Source: Pollenia angustigena (lineage: Eukaryota; Arthropoda; Insecta; Diptera; Polleniidae). From it: a stretch of DNA of 64,000 nt. Numbering within the stretch: position 1 is the stretch's first letter; the number at the start of each line of letters is the position of its first letter. Positions 1 to 11,957 of this stretch are shown one piece after another. The notes under the pieces were generated by a model. That model made no database searches, was not told the origin of the DNA, and saw only the letters and a list, made by a program, of their open reading frames with translations. Position numbers and translations under genes: made by a program. The stretch lies in NCBI GenBank assembly GCA_930367215.1, contig OV884059.1, forward strand, positions 239,691,803 through 239,755,802. The letters are read 5' to 3'.

Positions 1-411
1 TTTAAAACCCGGTCAACTCATTTTTCATTTAAATCAGACTAAAAACACTTTTATTTTTAAATGTTAAAAAATAACTCACTAATTACAGTAGAAATGACTG
101 AGTTTAACTTTTGTTTCAAAAATTTAACTATCAAAAAAACAAACCACAATTTCCATACAAATTACGAATTTTAACTTTCGTTTTAAAAATTTAACTATCA
201 AAAAACAAACTACAATTTCCGTAAAAATTACGGATTTTAACTTTCGTTTCAAAAATTTAACTATCAAAAAAACAAACCACAATTTCCATACAAATTACGA
301 ATTTTAACTTTCGTTTTAAAAATTTAACTATCAAAAAAACAAACTACAATTTCCGTAAAAAGTACGGATTTTAACTTTTGTTTCTAATTTTTAACTATAA
401 AGAAAACAAGT
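1..411. repeat. Dimeric AT-rich tandem repeat (satellite edge)
   Basis: Units of about 67 bp alternate in two versions, one with TTCCATACAAATTACGAA and one with TTCCGTAAAAATTACGGA, giving a higher-order period of about 133 bp (equivalent bases at 165, 231, 298 and 365). The first unit (about 20-110) is diverged. The array is cut by the window edge, so its full length is unknown. A single related unit lies at about 38985-39040. Confidence 0.8.
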
Positions 412-1339
412 TTATTTAAGAAAATAATTTTTTATTTTTATAGCAAAAAGTATATTAACAAAAGGAACTTATACGCTTAAAAATAAGTAAAAAGAAAAAA
501 ATTCTTAGCTGGAGCGTGAAACAAGCCTGAAATCGAAAAAAATACAGAATTCATGATAGTTATTTATTATGTAGGATTTAAGTTTTAAAAAAAAAGAAAG
601 TTTATCTAAAATTAACGTATTATTATTATTATTATTAACTTATATCCTAAGTAGCTAGTGATATATGTGTACTTATGAATACATATAAGTCTTGTTCTTA
701 TATACATATGTAAGATTAATATAATTTAAGTAAATAAATACATACATACATTATAAATTACTTATATAAGCAGGGAAAAATGTGACAATTTGCAATGCCA
801 GATTTCGCAAGTAGGCTGAATCCAACCTCATATTTTTGAAAACGTAGAATTCAACAATGGCCCTCGTTAAGAACAAATAAATTTATATATTTTCGTTTGG
901 AACGTATTTACGACTTTATAGGAGGATTATTTTTATTATTTATTTAGTCCTTTAAAATTCCCAGTTGGAACATAGGGCCATATGGTTTCAGTAATCATTG
1001 GATTTCAGATGAGTTGGTGATTGGCCAACAGCATCCTAGGCTGGTGTTGGGGCTGCCAACTTTTAGTCTCCAGTCCTACGTTCAACGTTGCTCACATTTG
1101 CTAGTTTCATAACGGATGTTACAAAACCATTGCCCGGTGACCACCTGCCCCTGAGGGTCGGAGGTAGTGAGTCTTCTTAGTTGGTTACAAACAAGGATTG
1201 GTTCTGGACTTTACCAAGCTAAAGACGATCAGTTCCGTTACCGTGTATGCCCAACTCTGGCCACCAGGAGGAGGAGGAGGATTACCTGTACAGTTAAACC
1301 GATTATTACCTATGAATATATATTTATGTTTATAAATAG
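412..1339. other. AT-rich stretch without recognised gene
   Basis: Nothing coding is supported. It holds a short (ATT)n run at about 619-637 and several TACATA-rich patches. The only reading frame (1167-1352) lacks any family signature. Confidence 0.5.
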
Positions 1340-1466
1340 TGGAATGTCATAACGTTCAGTTCTTAACGTCAACGGACGTTATCACTCATCAAAAAGTGTC
1401 ATAATGTCCACCGAACCTAAGACACTTTTAAAAGTTTCACAATGTCCCTGGAGATTATGACACATT
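1340..1466. repeat. Decayed GTCATAACGTCC MITE copy
   Basis: GTCATAACGTTCAG near 1346 and the inverted GATTATGACAC near 1455, with GTGTCATAATGTCC between, match the ends of the MITEs at 16135-16251 and 30062-30568. This copy is degraded and its target duplication is not clear. Confidence 0.5.
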
Positions 1467-1645
1467 TAATGACTTATAATCAATTTGCAGTTGGTTCAAT
1501 TATTGTCAAGCTCTGGGACGAAAGATTTAACACACTCGCGAATTTTGTTTAATCTCGAATTTCAAAATATTTAATCTCCAAATTCCGAACTTTATAAAGC
1601 CAAATTTTTAAATCCTAAGTTTAAAACTCTCGAATTTAGAAACTT

Positions 1646-1745
1646 TATTCCATGTGACTCGGCTTTTTGTGCAGCCGGTGTTTGTTATACCATAGAGGAG
1701 AAACAAACACCAACTTCGCTAACTAAAGCCGAGTCACATAGAATA
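1646..1745. repeat. Small hairpin MITE with 82-bp-unit fragment
   Basis: Arms TGTGACTCGGCTTT (from 1654) and AAAGCCGAGTCACA (to 1739) are inverted. The loop carries GTTATACCATAGAGGAGAAA, the core of the 82-bp GC-rich repeat that forms clusters at 21001-21535 and 30186-30440. Confidence 0.6.
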
Positions 1746-2344
1746 CTTTGTACATTAAACGTCGGTTTTTTTAACCAACAACTAAGTTCATATACAGGTT
1801 TTATATTTTATTGTATAACAAACTTGGACGTTGTGACATGCGACCATATATATGTATATGTTACCTATATATAGAAAGGCCATAACTCATGCTTTTTTAA
1901 GATCAGTATTTTTTACCACCGTTTTATCAAAATAAACAAAAATCTCGGCTTAGCAAAAAAAAAAACATGAGTTAGTGCTTTCAATCTTAAGGTAACGATA
2001 AGTATATTAAAAAAAAACATATACACATATGTATGTACATACCTTGTTTAAATTAAATAATTCTTATCTCCAGAAAAATTGAATGTATAATGCCACTCCT
2101 GAAAAAATGTAATCTGCTATGATTTAAAAACGAGATTTTTAAAAAAACAATTTATACTTACCAATTGATTTTGTCTATTTTTCCGGAAATTTGTTTTCCT
2201 TTGAAAGGTCGATTTTTTTTTTATGAAAAACAAATCAAACAAACTATGTTTTTTTAAATAACAAAAAAAAAAAAAAAAAACATCTGAATATTTTAAATGA
2301 ACGGAAATTTCGTTCGTCTTTTGTAATTTGTTTTCTAAACAACG
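1746..2344. other. AT-rich stretch, minor inverted repeat only
   Basis: No gene seen. GGCCATAACTCATGC (about 1879) and the inverted ACATGAGTTAGTGC (about 1966) form a weak foldback; homopolymer A/T runs fill the rest. Confidence 0.4.
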
Positions 2345-2697
2345 TGCCTAAAGCCTCAGTTAGTTTTTACTTTCTGTTTCTGTTCTGTTCCGTGCCGTTC
2401 TGTTACGAAATTGTAATAGTTAGTTCTTCTGTAGTAACTTATAATCCATTTATGACAAATTTATTAGTTTTGCACCGTCCATTGTTTTATTTCAATAAAT
2501 TTGATGCACATAAATTTGTAGAAATTAAATTTTATGAATTCTTAATTCATAATTCTACTTAAGAATTTTTTGATTTTAACAAACAGAACCGCAACAGAAC
2601 AGAAAAACTAATCAATTTCATAGGTTTTTTAATAACAAAAACAAATCAGCTGATTCGTAACAGAACAGAAAGTAAAGACTAATTCTGCCTTAAAAAG
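2345..2697. repeat. Foldback MITE rich in CTGTTCTGTTACG
   Basis: The left arm (about 2356-2410) contains TTTACTTTCTG and TTCTGTTACG; the right arm (about 2580-2690) contains their inverse complements, GTAACAGAACAGAAAGTAAAG. The apparent 72-residue reading frame between the arms begins at GTG and has no family features, so it is treated as incidental. Confidence 0.5.
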
Positions 2698-2812
2698 TTA
2701 AAAAGACATTTTCGTACTAAAATAACTTTATTTTGGTTTAATTTTAACTAAACGGAAAAATGTTAAAACAAACTACAAACAGTTAATGTAAAACTTTTTT
2801 CAGTGCACCTAC
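2698..2812. repeat. Dispersed repeat shared with 40195-40312
   Basis: Both places contain TTTTGGTTTAATTTTA followed by AAACTACAAACAGT and a run ending near GTAAAACTT. Identity is high enough to see by eye, but neither copy shows clear element ends. Confidence 0.5.
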
Positions 2813-2985
2813 GTATATTAACATGACCAAAATTTATTAAGAACTAAAATTTTTAAACAAGCTCCTTAATCGTCGTTATTAAACTTAAAACAAAGCGAAT
2901 TCAGATTTTAGATTAAATTGTTTGCTCCTTAAATACTCCAAAAAATTTGCTAAAACTTTAACCCTCGCAATATGCGCACCCAGAT

Positions 2986-3503
2986 CAGTGTTCGAAAATA
3001 AACACTAAATATCGTTTCTTAATGTTCGGTTAGGTAGATTTGTGGAAAACACAAACGCTAATAGTTTCTGTAGAAAATCATTAAAAAAAATAATGTTTCC
3101 TGTTAGTTATCTTTCGAACACAAAAATATTACTGTTTGTATCAAACTCAACAAAAGATGTGAACATTTAATTCCGTTCGGTTTTTTTGGAAAATCTACAA
3201 ACTTCAAAATTTTCGGTTCGGCTCGTTATTGTTCGTCCCTTTTGGCTGGTAAAAAAAAACAAAATACACACACTAAAAAAACATTTAAGAACATTAAAAT
3301 ATAATGTTTGTCTACAGTATCACTACAATTGTTCTGTTTTTTAACGAAGAACCATACATTATATCATGTTCGGTTTTTTCTTGAAAATAGTTACGAACGG
3401 TATTAAGGGTTGTGTAGGTCTACACAATCACTAAAAAAATAGATATCGTCCCTGGGTGTGTGAGCCGAACGTTAAATAATGTACTGTTTATTTTCGAACA
3501 CTG
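2986..3503. mobile_element. hAT-like MITE, complete (518 bp)
   Basis: Perfect 18-bp terminal inverted repeats CAGTGTTCGAAAATAAAC start at 2986 and end at 3503. They are flanked by an identical 8-bp duplication ACCCAGAT (2978-2985 and 3504-3511). An 8-bp duplication and CA-starting ends are hallmarks of the hAT superfamily. The interior has no coding capacity, so it would depend on a transposase elsewhere. A diverged copy in inverted orientation is at 5319-6493. Confidence 0.85.
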
Positions 3504-3511
3504 ACCCAGAT

Positions 3512-4070
3512 ACTCCGGTACCTAATACAATGCAATACACTTTATGGGATAACAAAAACACGTTTGAACTGCTCAAAATATTCTATAACTTAATTCTGTA
3601 TCATACAATTACATAACTTTAGTTTCCAAAGCGTTAGTATTATAATACGGGAAGGTCTCAATTACATATCATGTATGACCAAAAATTTTCAACTATTATA
3701 CTAAAATATACTGTCCGGTATAACAATTTTAAATTTTAGCCGTTATGCAATACAAAGTTAAAACGTCATATTTTGACATAAATATAATTTAATAAGCTTT
3801 TAAAAAGTTTAAAAATTTAATTTTATAACATAAAAATATGGATTTTTAAAACATTATAGTATATGGGTAGCCGGGTACCCCGGGTGCTAAACAATGTGCA
3901 TAAAGTTGGGTATTAACACAAGGGTTAAAGTGTTTAAAATGATGTATCGTTTATATATATGAAGAAACTTTTTAAAATACTGTCTTAACCAAATACACAG
4001 CTTATCTTTATAATAGAAGTATCCCGATGAACGTTTTATATCCCTGCAGGAAATTTGGGTCAATTAACGA
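3512..4070. other. AT-rich stretch without recognised gene
   Basis: No coding or repeat family recognised. A GC-rich blip GGGTAGCCGGGTACCCCGGG sits at about 3865-3884. Confidence 0.4.
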
Positions 4071-4075
4071 AGAGA

Positions 4076-4140
4076 ACCGGTCCTGGGATTTGTGAAAATA
4101 GAATATGTACAAAAAGGAAGAACTCATGACCACTGAAAAG
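4076..4140. repeat. Short dispersed repeat, inverted copy at 40100-40165
   Basis: TTTGTGAAAATAGAA and GAACTCATGACCA recur in reverse complement near 40100-40165 with the same spacing. Confidence 0.5.
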
Positions 4141-4261
4141 AGAACCACTCATTTAACTGATTTTTTAAGAACGAAAAAGTAGAAAATGTATTGAATTAAT
4201 TTAAACACATTTTTAATTTGAAAGGACTGTTTTTGTTACCGGGACATCAGTCACCGGTGGT

Positions 4262-4528
4262 GTGACATATCGCTCATTTGCTGCAAGACCGGCATAACTC
4301 AAAAAATTAAATTTTGGAGTTAGAGATGCAGAATTTTTCGCTTTATTTTTCTTTATATTGTGAATTAAATTCATCTTTATATCTTTTAAACTTTCCCAGT
4401 TTGAAGAGAATGTGTCTTCTTTTTTTCTAAGTAGTTAGTGCAAATCAAAAACTTTAAATGCGTTTATCTCGAAATGGATTTTTTTGAGTTATGCCGGTCT
4501 TGCAGCAAATGAGCGATATTTTTCTTTA
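4262..4528. repeat. Foldback repeat, 30+ bp arms
   Basis: CGCTCATTTGCTGCAAGACC (about 4271) is repeated as its exact inverse complement at about 4497-4516, with the inverted match continuing into GGCATAACTCAAAAA. The 200-bp spacer is noncoding. No target duplication identified. Confidence 0.6.
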
Positions 4529-5318
4529 AATTGGATCTTAAATTTAAATCTATGGCTCTTTTGTTGTGGCTGTTCGGTGTCAATTGACCCCGTCCAATGA
4601 CAAGCCCATGTAAAAGTGATAGGTCCCATTCATATAAAGTATTTAAACTAGAACCGGTCCCTACCACCAAAGACCTATCATGGGACTTCTTTGGTGTCAG
4701 TTCGCTTCCCTCTAGGGATATTAATTTATTTATTACAAATCACTGATTTAATTTTATGTTCTATAAGCATTGTTTTACTTCATTCAGCATTAAATTTACT
4801 TCATCTTTTGTATTATTATTTGATTTTTCTTCAATTAAATAAGTTTTGTTATAGACTTGAATAATGGAATATACGGCTTTTCATTATTTTCATTCCAACA
4901 GATGACTTAAGTTTTTCAATTTGTATAAAATTATGTATATTTTCTGAATATTTTAATATTTTGGCCTATTTTTTAAAAATTTCATGAAATGCCTTCCTGA
5001 AGAAAAAAGTAAAACCCATTTCAGTTATTATTTTAGTTAATCCAACCTGAATTTTAAATTAGTGGAATAATATTTTAAATTAAAATTTAATTTAAAATTT
5101 AAAAAGATTTGGAAGCAGGTAAAACCAATTAATGGTACATATTACTTATGGTTGTATTTTTAGCTGCGAGACATAACGACCAGATTATTAAAAACAACTT
5201 AATATGCTCAAAAAATTAAGAACATTTGATTATTTAAAAACATTTTTATCATTTAAGGCTTCTATAGGTCGTACAGCACTTATATAATTCTCCAAAAGTT
5301 TTTAACAAAAAGGCTGTG
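4529..5318. other. AT-rich stretch without recognised gene
   Basis: Short chance reading frames only (for example 4464-4670 on the minus strand); no motif, no repeat family recognised apart from local AT palindromes around 5065-5105. Confidence 0.4.
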
Positions 5319-6493
5319 CAGTAGTCTTATTATTATTTAGCGTTCGGCTCACACAACCAGGAACGATATCTATTTTTAAGTGTTTGTGTAGACGAACACA
5401 ACCCTTAATACCGTTTGTAAATATTTATTACAAAGAGTTATTATAAGAGTATAAAGTGTTCTGTTCTCCATTAAAAAACAAAACAATTGAAGTGATACTG
5501 TAGACAAACATTGATAAAGAAATGAACAAACAAAAGATTTTATCAACGACCGCAGCACGAACAAAGTGTGTGTTTATGTTTTGTTTGTATAAAATTATTT
5601 TGCTGACTTTTTGTTTTTTTTTTCATATGTGTTTTTTTGTTTTTGTAAAAATTTCTGGTTTTTTTACCAGTAAAAATGGCGCTAAGGAAAACAGAAACGA
5701 ACGAACACTAATGAGCTGAACCGAACACAATGAAGATTTTGGTTTTTTATAAAAAAAAGAACGGAATTATATATTCTCATATTTTTGTTGAGTTGGATAA
5801 GAACAGTATTATTTTTGTGCTCAAGGATGACAACATAAGAAACGTTATTATACCCACACCACAATAGTGGAGAGGGTATTATGCATTTGTGCTGATGTGT
5901 GTAACGCCTTAAAATAGTGGTCCTAGACCCACCTTAAAGAATACCGATCTACTCAGAATCACTTTCTGAGTCGAACTAACTTCCATGTAACCTTGTGCGC
6001 AAAGTACAAGTCGCAATTTTGGAGATAATTTGATAAATAGGTTAATAGGTTCTTATTGGCACAAGGACCAAGCCTATTGAAAATGGGCTGAATCGTAGGA
6101 CCACGAGGGAAGAAAGGGGGAAATTTCTTCCTCTCAGAAACTATCAAACCGATTTTAATGAAATTTAAAACATAGATAGATCCATATCTATAGGGACACA
6201 TTAGCTATACAGTTTTTAAAAAAAATGGGACCACAATGGGAGTCAGGGGGCAATTTCTGCCTCTCACAAACTTTCAAACCGATGAAGTTTATAAACATAG
6301 ATAAATCCATATTTATATGGACACATAAGCATGTGGTGTAGGGTATCATATGGTCGGGCTTGACCGACTATACTTTCTTACTTGTTTTTTTTTAATGATT
6401 TTTACTACACAAATTCTTTTAGCGTTTGTTTTTTTCTAAAGCTACCAAACCGAACACAAAGGAGCGATATTTAGTTTTTTTTTTCGAACACTA
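5319..6493 (-). mobile_element. Second copy of the hAT-like MITE, inverted and interrupted
   Basis: The segment is the reverse complement of 2986-3503 in order, including CAACCCTTAATACCGTT and the terminal GCGATATTTAG...TTTCGAACACT block ending near 6492. Its left end is decayed (CAGT at 5319). It is split by an unrelated repeat at about 5848-6392, and its right end directly abuts the TA-flanked MITE that starts at 6494. Confidence 0.65.
5848..6392 (-). repeat. Hairpin-ended dispersed fly repeat inserted in hAT-like MITE
   Basis: Begins with TTATACCCACACCACAATAG and ends with a TAGTCGG-type hairpin (GGTCGGGCTTGACCGACTATA) followed by CTTACTTG. The same end structure occurs at 15716, 34193, 56903, 57809 and 60017. 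Two internal direct repeats share the CTCTCA(C/G)AAACT...CAAACCGAT pattern about 145 bp apart. Comparison with 2986-3503 shows the host MITE is continuous on either side, so this is an insertion. Confidence 0.6.
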
Positions 6494-7385
6494 CACAGAA
6501 AAAATAATTTTTCCAATTCAAACAAAACATTTGTAGAATCAAACAATTTTTTGTCTGAAATCGGTCCTATAAAAAAATTCGCATATTCAAACAATTTATT
6601 TGCATTTTGTTTATTGAAAAAAAACACTGATTTCTTCAAACAAATAATTTAACTGAATCAAACAAAAAATTTACTGAAAATACCTACTGAAAATACCTAC
6701 TAAATTTCAAAATTAAAAAAAAAGTATTTGCACAAGCAATGACGCGCACACAAGTAAGCACTGTATGAGAAGATGACGGCAGAGCAGAGCCCCCGTCTGG
6801 CTTTGAGACACATTTTTATTGTTGGAATAATTTTTGAACGAAGTCTTATTTATACACACAACACAATGTTTTTCTCTATCCCTCTCTGTTGCTGTATCCT
6901 TTCCTTTGCTAAAGAAGAAATGTAACCAAAAACGGCAGCAGACCGACTCGATATGTTTTTCGTCATCATTTTATTTTTGTATTTGATGTATTTAAACAAA
7001 CAGTTTTAAGAAATTGAATACGGGATTTTGTTTCTTATAATGTTGTTTCTGCTATTGGTTTTCTTATAGTTGCACTTTTTCAAAGCATCCAAAAATAGAC
7101 TGTGTGTTTTTTATTGTTGTCACATAAAGAAGTGTTGCTTACGATCAAATAAAAAAATGGAAAAAGACGACATTATTAAAGAGCGTTAAATATTTCATAC
7201 AAAATTATGAAAATTTGACACCAATAACGCGTTTATTATATTTTTGAAGAGTTGTCCACATTTTTGTTGGTTAAATAAAAATCAAACAAAAATATTGTTT
7301 GAGTCAGTAAAAAAATTTATAGAAATTAAAAAAATTTTCAAACAAGCGTTTGTTTGAAAATAATTCGGCAATAATTTTTTCTGTG
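6494..7385. mobile_element. TA-flanked MITE (892 bp), CACAGAAAAAATAA ends
   Basis: Ends CACAGAAAAAATAATTTTT (from 6494) and its inverse AATAATTTTTTCTGTG (to 7385) are flanked by TA (6492-6493, 7386-7387), the Tc1/mariner-type target duplication. The interior is noncoding but includes a less AT-rich patch at about 6740-6800. Relatives are at 21559-22030 and about 49600-50915. Confidence 0.75.
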
Positions 7386-7387
7386 TA

Positions 7388-9445
7388 CTTAGAACTTATC
7401 TAAAGGTATTCAAACTGATTCCCTGTACCTAAAAAATTTTAATAAAATAGCAGTTGCTATGATAGTCTTGTTATGGTAGTGTTGTATCTTCCAATTTAGT
7501 CAACAATTCAGTATAGCATGAATGTTGTATCCATATAATTTCTAAGATCTTATGAAGAAGTGTCTTGAACAGTTAACTGATTTCATTTCTTTACCCATTC
7601 CTTCATCCACAAACGTTTCTATTTTTAATTCTTTCTGCTTAAAATTTCGTATTCGAGAGCAATAAATTTTCTGTTCTCAAAGACATGTTAATTTTATGAT
7701 ATTTATTTTCAAATTATAATTGATTGATGTGTAATAAAATATCATTCAAACACTTTTACGAAGGTTCGGCAGTAGCTGTCAGCATAGCGTGTCGATGGGC
7801 ACCTCAAAGAAAAAAAATGTGATAAACTGTTGTTAGAAATTAGTAAATCACTAGAAATAACTTTTAATTTATTGATTACTAATCATTCAACAACATTTAT
7901 CGTGCGCAATTAACGAACATTTATTGCGTTTCAGAAAATAAATTTTAAGTGGCGAAAAAAACGTAAGATTTTGTTTACGGCAACTACATGCAAAGAAAAA
8001 AAACTGTTATTTAGTAAAATAATTAAAAAATAGTATCAAATATTAAGGTAACACTAAAAATGTTTTCATCACTTTGATCCTACGTATTGTTACTGCAACC
8101 ATGTTATGATTTAATCAGTATTTCCATGCACTCATAAAATTATTACAGTAACTGATTGTAGGTTATTAAATTCGTTTTCGGTACTGTTAAAATTGAATAA
8201 AAATATAGTTATTTTACGAATAAATTTATTTTTCAACATTTATGTTTGTTATTAAAAAAACAAACTACCAAAAAATAATGTTTTCCGTATTTTTTTTTTG
8301 TTAATTTGTTTGATTTTTATCGGTTAAAATATATTTTTTAAAAGTAAAAACTATTCAATTTTAACGAATATGATGTTCAATAAATAAAAAACTTAGAAAT
8401 TACTGAAAAAATCATTTGTTTTAAATGAAATGTAAATGATCCGTTTTTTAAATGAATTTTAATTTGTTTCAAATGAATTTTCGTTTGAATTTAACTACAT
8501 AATATTTTGAGTGTGTAAATTCAAATCATATTATGAATGCAACCATATTCCATTTTTAATTAAGACATCGTGTTACGGTTGAATGAGTATCTAAGCAACT
8601 ACATGTTTGGGGTAAACCGGTTACATCTAGCAACCAGAATGCTGCTTGCTTTGTAAATCCATTATCCATGATGTTACCTCTTTTATCCGTGCTTCGTTTT
8701 ATAAAACAGCTATTAACCGTACTTAACCTCAATAATTCGTGCAAGAACCATTCATTTTTACTCTTATAATTATAAACACAATATTAACCGATTTTTCGAT
8801 TATCCATACTAAGCTCGGTCCCGTGCGAGCCGAATAATCGGGGCTTAAGTGTATTTTTTTTTGTTTCTTTAAATTCATTTCAGTTTATCAAAATTGTGTT
8901 TTTCCTTATTTACAATCTAAATGAGTTAAAACTAAAAATGCCCAATGTTCGATTAATCGAACACAAATTTTCGAAATCATCTAAAAAATATTTGGGCTTC
9001 AGGTACGGTTTTTTTCTTTTCCCAAATTATACCCTTCAAGTTTTATAATGTTACTCTGAGACGATGTGGGTTAAAGTGTAATTTTTTTTTCATTATAAGG
9101 AAGCCAAAATTTTAATAAATTTTGTATACAATGCTTTAAGCTTTACTTACCAATTTTTTTAATAAATTTATATTTTTCTCTAATTCAATTAAAATATTGT
9201 TCTAAGGCCAACATTTTAATTGCTGAAGTAACACATTAAAAAAGAAATAAAATAAACAAGTCAAATCAAATCCTAAATAAAAAGCCAACCATTTAAGAAA
9301 AAACATACTTAACTGCGTGCGAAACGTACCATTTGAAATGGGACTCGTAAATCACTTAAGGTAACAAGAGTAAAAAACCCTTGAAACGTGGTTGCAAAAC
9401 GAAAGCTAATCGATACAGAATGTTAAGATGTTCGTAATAAAACAC
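7388..9445. other. 2-kb AT-rich stretch without recognised gene
   Basis: I see no coding family here. There are diffuse AAATGAA/TTCATTT inverted words near 8400-8490 and a perfect 18-bp palindrome TGTTCGATTAATCGAACA at 8946-8963. Confidence 0.4.
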
Positions 9446-9449
9446 TTAA

Positions 9450-11195
9450 CGGCACACAGAGGAAGGAGTATTTGGCCTGAAAAGCTGGCCAAAAAGGCAA
9501 AACTGAATTTTAAGAAATCTTAAGAACTAAGTACACAACTTGACAGACAACAATATTTTACATTATATTGTAAATTTTGAAGACTTTTAGTTGCGATTTG
9601 TAGCTCTGAGACCCTGCTAAAGTCAGGAAAATGAAGAAAATTATATGAGATTTAAATGTTTTTTTTCGGTTTCTGACTGTTTATATGATATTTTTTTGCG
9701 GCTAAACGAATAAAGGTTTAACAAAGATTATTTTTTCACTGAAAGGTTTGACCAAAAGTTATTTAAAAAAGAAAAAAAATTTAAAATATGTTGAATATTC
9801 ATGTTGAAACAATTCGTTCAAAAGCTAAAAAAAAAACAAATTATACACTTTTTTTTGCAAAAAAAAAAAAGAAAAGAAGAGGTTTTTAAAAGTGAGGTTA
9901 ACATGTCTACGAATTATGTTTGATACCACAATAAAATTTGGAATCTCTAATTTTAGAAACCAAAAAAACAGTGTGCCATTATTTTTGACGATTTTTTTAA
10001 ATTTTCACATTTCTCCTATTTTTGCTCATCGGGCACTTTTTCTTATACCTTTATATCGTCATAAACTTTTATGTATTTTGAATTATTGATTTCAACTGTT
10101 ATTCACATCACTTTTAACACTTCACAATATTAATACCTGCCTATATGTATTTATAAAAATTCTTAATTATCCATAATAGTTTTAAGGGAATGTCCCACAC
10201 ATCCTTATAAAAGATATTTTAAAGAAGCTGCCGAGGCCAGAAATAAGCACTTACGATTATATCGTACAATTTATTCTAGGAAATTCAGCAGAAGCGATAC
10301 AAATCGAGATGTCTTGAATAGGTTATTTCTGAGCAGTGACCCTTTTATAAGCTGCAGTACGCAAAGAGAACGGATTAATAAAAAAGCTTTTTCATCAGAA
10401 ACCATCACACTTCTTCTTCCTGACACCGATGATGCAGCTAATGAGGATACACATACGACATAATAATTAGTAAGGAATTTTTATTAGTTTAACTTTTCCG
10501 TTTATAAAGTATTAAATAATATAAAATAAATATAATAAAGCTTTTTTTCATAAAAAATACTGTTTTATAAGAGCCTTACAATTTTCAAATTTTTTTTTTT
10601 TAATTAGACTGTAAATCATATGTATGTATGTACATACAGTCTGTCAAGAATGAGCTTAAACCTTTATTCCTTAGGAACGTGGCTTTTAGAAAAATCTTAA
10701 AAATTTAAACTTTTTGGTTCTTAAATTTTTTTATTGCATTTTGAAAACAAAAAATTTGACGCATTTTGCATGTAAATTTTTTTTTTTTCGCAATTAAATT
10801 TTTAATAACTCCAAAATAGTAACAGATAAAAAATAAAATCGGAGTACACGTTTTCAAGTTATGGCAAAATATATAAGGCAACCCAACGTTTTAGGGGGTG
10901 AAGTATGCCACGCCTTTAAAATAAAATCCTTACGTATTAGAGAAACACGGAAAACAGATTTGAATTAAGGGCATCAAAATCCATATAGTCCACATACTTT
11001 TATTTCTAGGGTAGAGAAAAATTTTTTAGTTGCGCAGTGTACTTTTGTTGCGCAGTGTAATTTTTTCAAAATCTGCCACTAGACTTTTTATATCATACTA
11101 CACCTAAAACTATCAAAAAACTAAAACTTTTAATTCAAAAAACACGTTTAATAATTTTGGCCAGCTTTTCAGGCCAAATACTCCTCTGTGCGACA
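9450..11195 (+). mobile_element. TTAA-flanked DNA transposon remnant (1746 bp)
   Basis: The ends match for over 40 bp inward: from the left GCACACAGAGGA then TATTTGGCCTGAAAAGCTGG, mirrored at 11160-11190. Both ends sit the same 13 bp from a TTAA (9446-9449 and 11196-11199), so the duplication is TTAA, as for piggyBac or Kolobok superfamilies. The interior keeps a transposase-like C-terminal fragment (10167-10463) and is otherwise AT-rich and noncoding, so the copy is defective. Confidence 0.75.
10167..10463 (+). pseudogene. Transposase-like C-terminal fragment (about 98 codons)
   Basis: An open frame with no start codon encodes a charged segment containing EAAEARNKHLRLYRT, then SRKFSRSDTNRDVLNRL and FLSSDPFIS, ending in a short acidic tail before TAA. 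I associate this E-A-R-N-K ... R-x-x-S-R ... N-R-L-x-x-S-S-D-P pattern with C-termini of uncharacterised arthropod transposon proteins, but I cannot name the superfamily securely. The TTAA-flanked element around it makes a Kolobok- or piggyBac-type origin plausible. The upstream transposase body is missing, so this is a relic. Confidence 0.5.
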
Positions 11196-11199
11196 TTAA

Positions 11200-11639
11200 A
11201 ATTAGGTCATCAGTAAACAAAAATAAAAAACAGCACATCAAAAATGTTTCAATAACAATAGGGTAGCGTATGAGTTACGTGATCAAAATCACTCATGCGC
11301 CTGAGGACTTACATACAGCCATAGCTGTTCGTTAAAAATTATTGTCGTCTAAATATTGGCTCAAAATTAATTATTTACAATTTGTAATTGTTTTTCAAAA
11401 ATTAAAATGTGTACAATTTATTTAATATTTCCTTAAATATAAATATAAATATAAATCAGCTTCAAATAATTTATGATAAAGTTTTTAAAATTTCATTTCT
11501 TCTCATGGAAGCCAAATTCTCTATTATTTCCATTTATTTTATTCAATTTAAAAAATATATTCAAATCAAAAGAAAAACACTCAAATTTGTTAAAAAAAAT
11601 TCATTTAAAAGATACAAATAAAATTAATTAAGAACAATT
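11200..11639. other. AT-rich stretch without recognised gene
   Basis: Only low-complexity AT sequence and a chance lysine-rich frame (11409-11621). Confidence 0.4.
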
Positions 11640-11904
11640 TTGATTTTTAGTTGAACTGTTCATTTTTAATTTTTAATATTCCTTTAATTAGGTTTGAATT
11701 CATCAAATATAATTTTCATTAAATTATTTTCACTTGAGGGAAGGAATTTTTACAACTTGTAGATTTTATTAAAATTTATTGATAATTTTTCCCGGCTGAG
11801 CTGGGAGTCGAACTGGGTTAATCTTAACATGTTTCAAGAATCACCACATTCTATCGTCAGATGATCTTTGAGTTCTACCCACTGCAGGACTGCGGTGCCC
11901 GTTA
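11640..11904 (-). mobile_element. tRNA-derived SINE-like copy (minus strand)
   Basis: The minus strand carries GTTGGCATAACGGGCA, a degraded A box, CAGTTCGACTCCC as a degraded B box (+ strand 11801-11818), then the AT-rich tail that ends in CCTAATTAAAGGAATATT. It is the mirror image of the copy at 11958-12235, with a 50-bp spacer, so the pair forms a large foldback. The long minus-strand reading frame across both (11834-12196) is an artefact of this structure. Confidence 0.65.
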
Positions 11905-11957
11905 TGCCAACAATTAAAGTAATAATTACAGCAAATTTCGAACCACCAGTACTACTG

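Noticed and set aside
1..411. CRISPR-like array
   Set aside because: Units are contiguous with no unique spacers; it is a satellite in a eukaryotic genome.
2344..2562. 72-codon frame with a signal-like start
   Set aside because: It begins with GTG, lies inside a foldback repeat, and owes its hydrophobicity to T-rich sequence.
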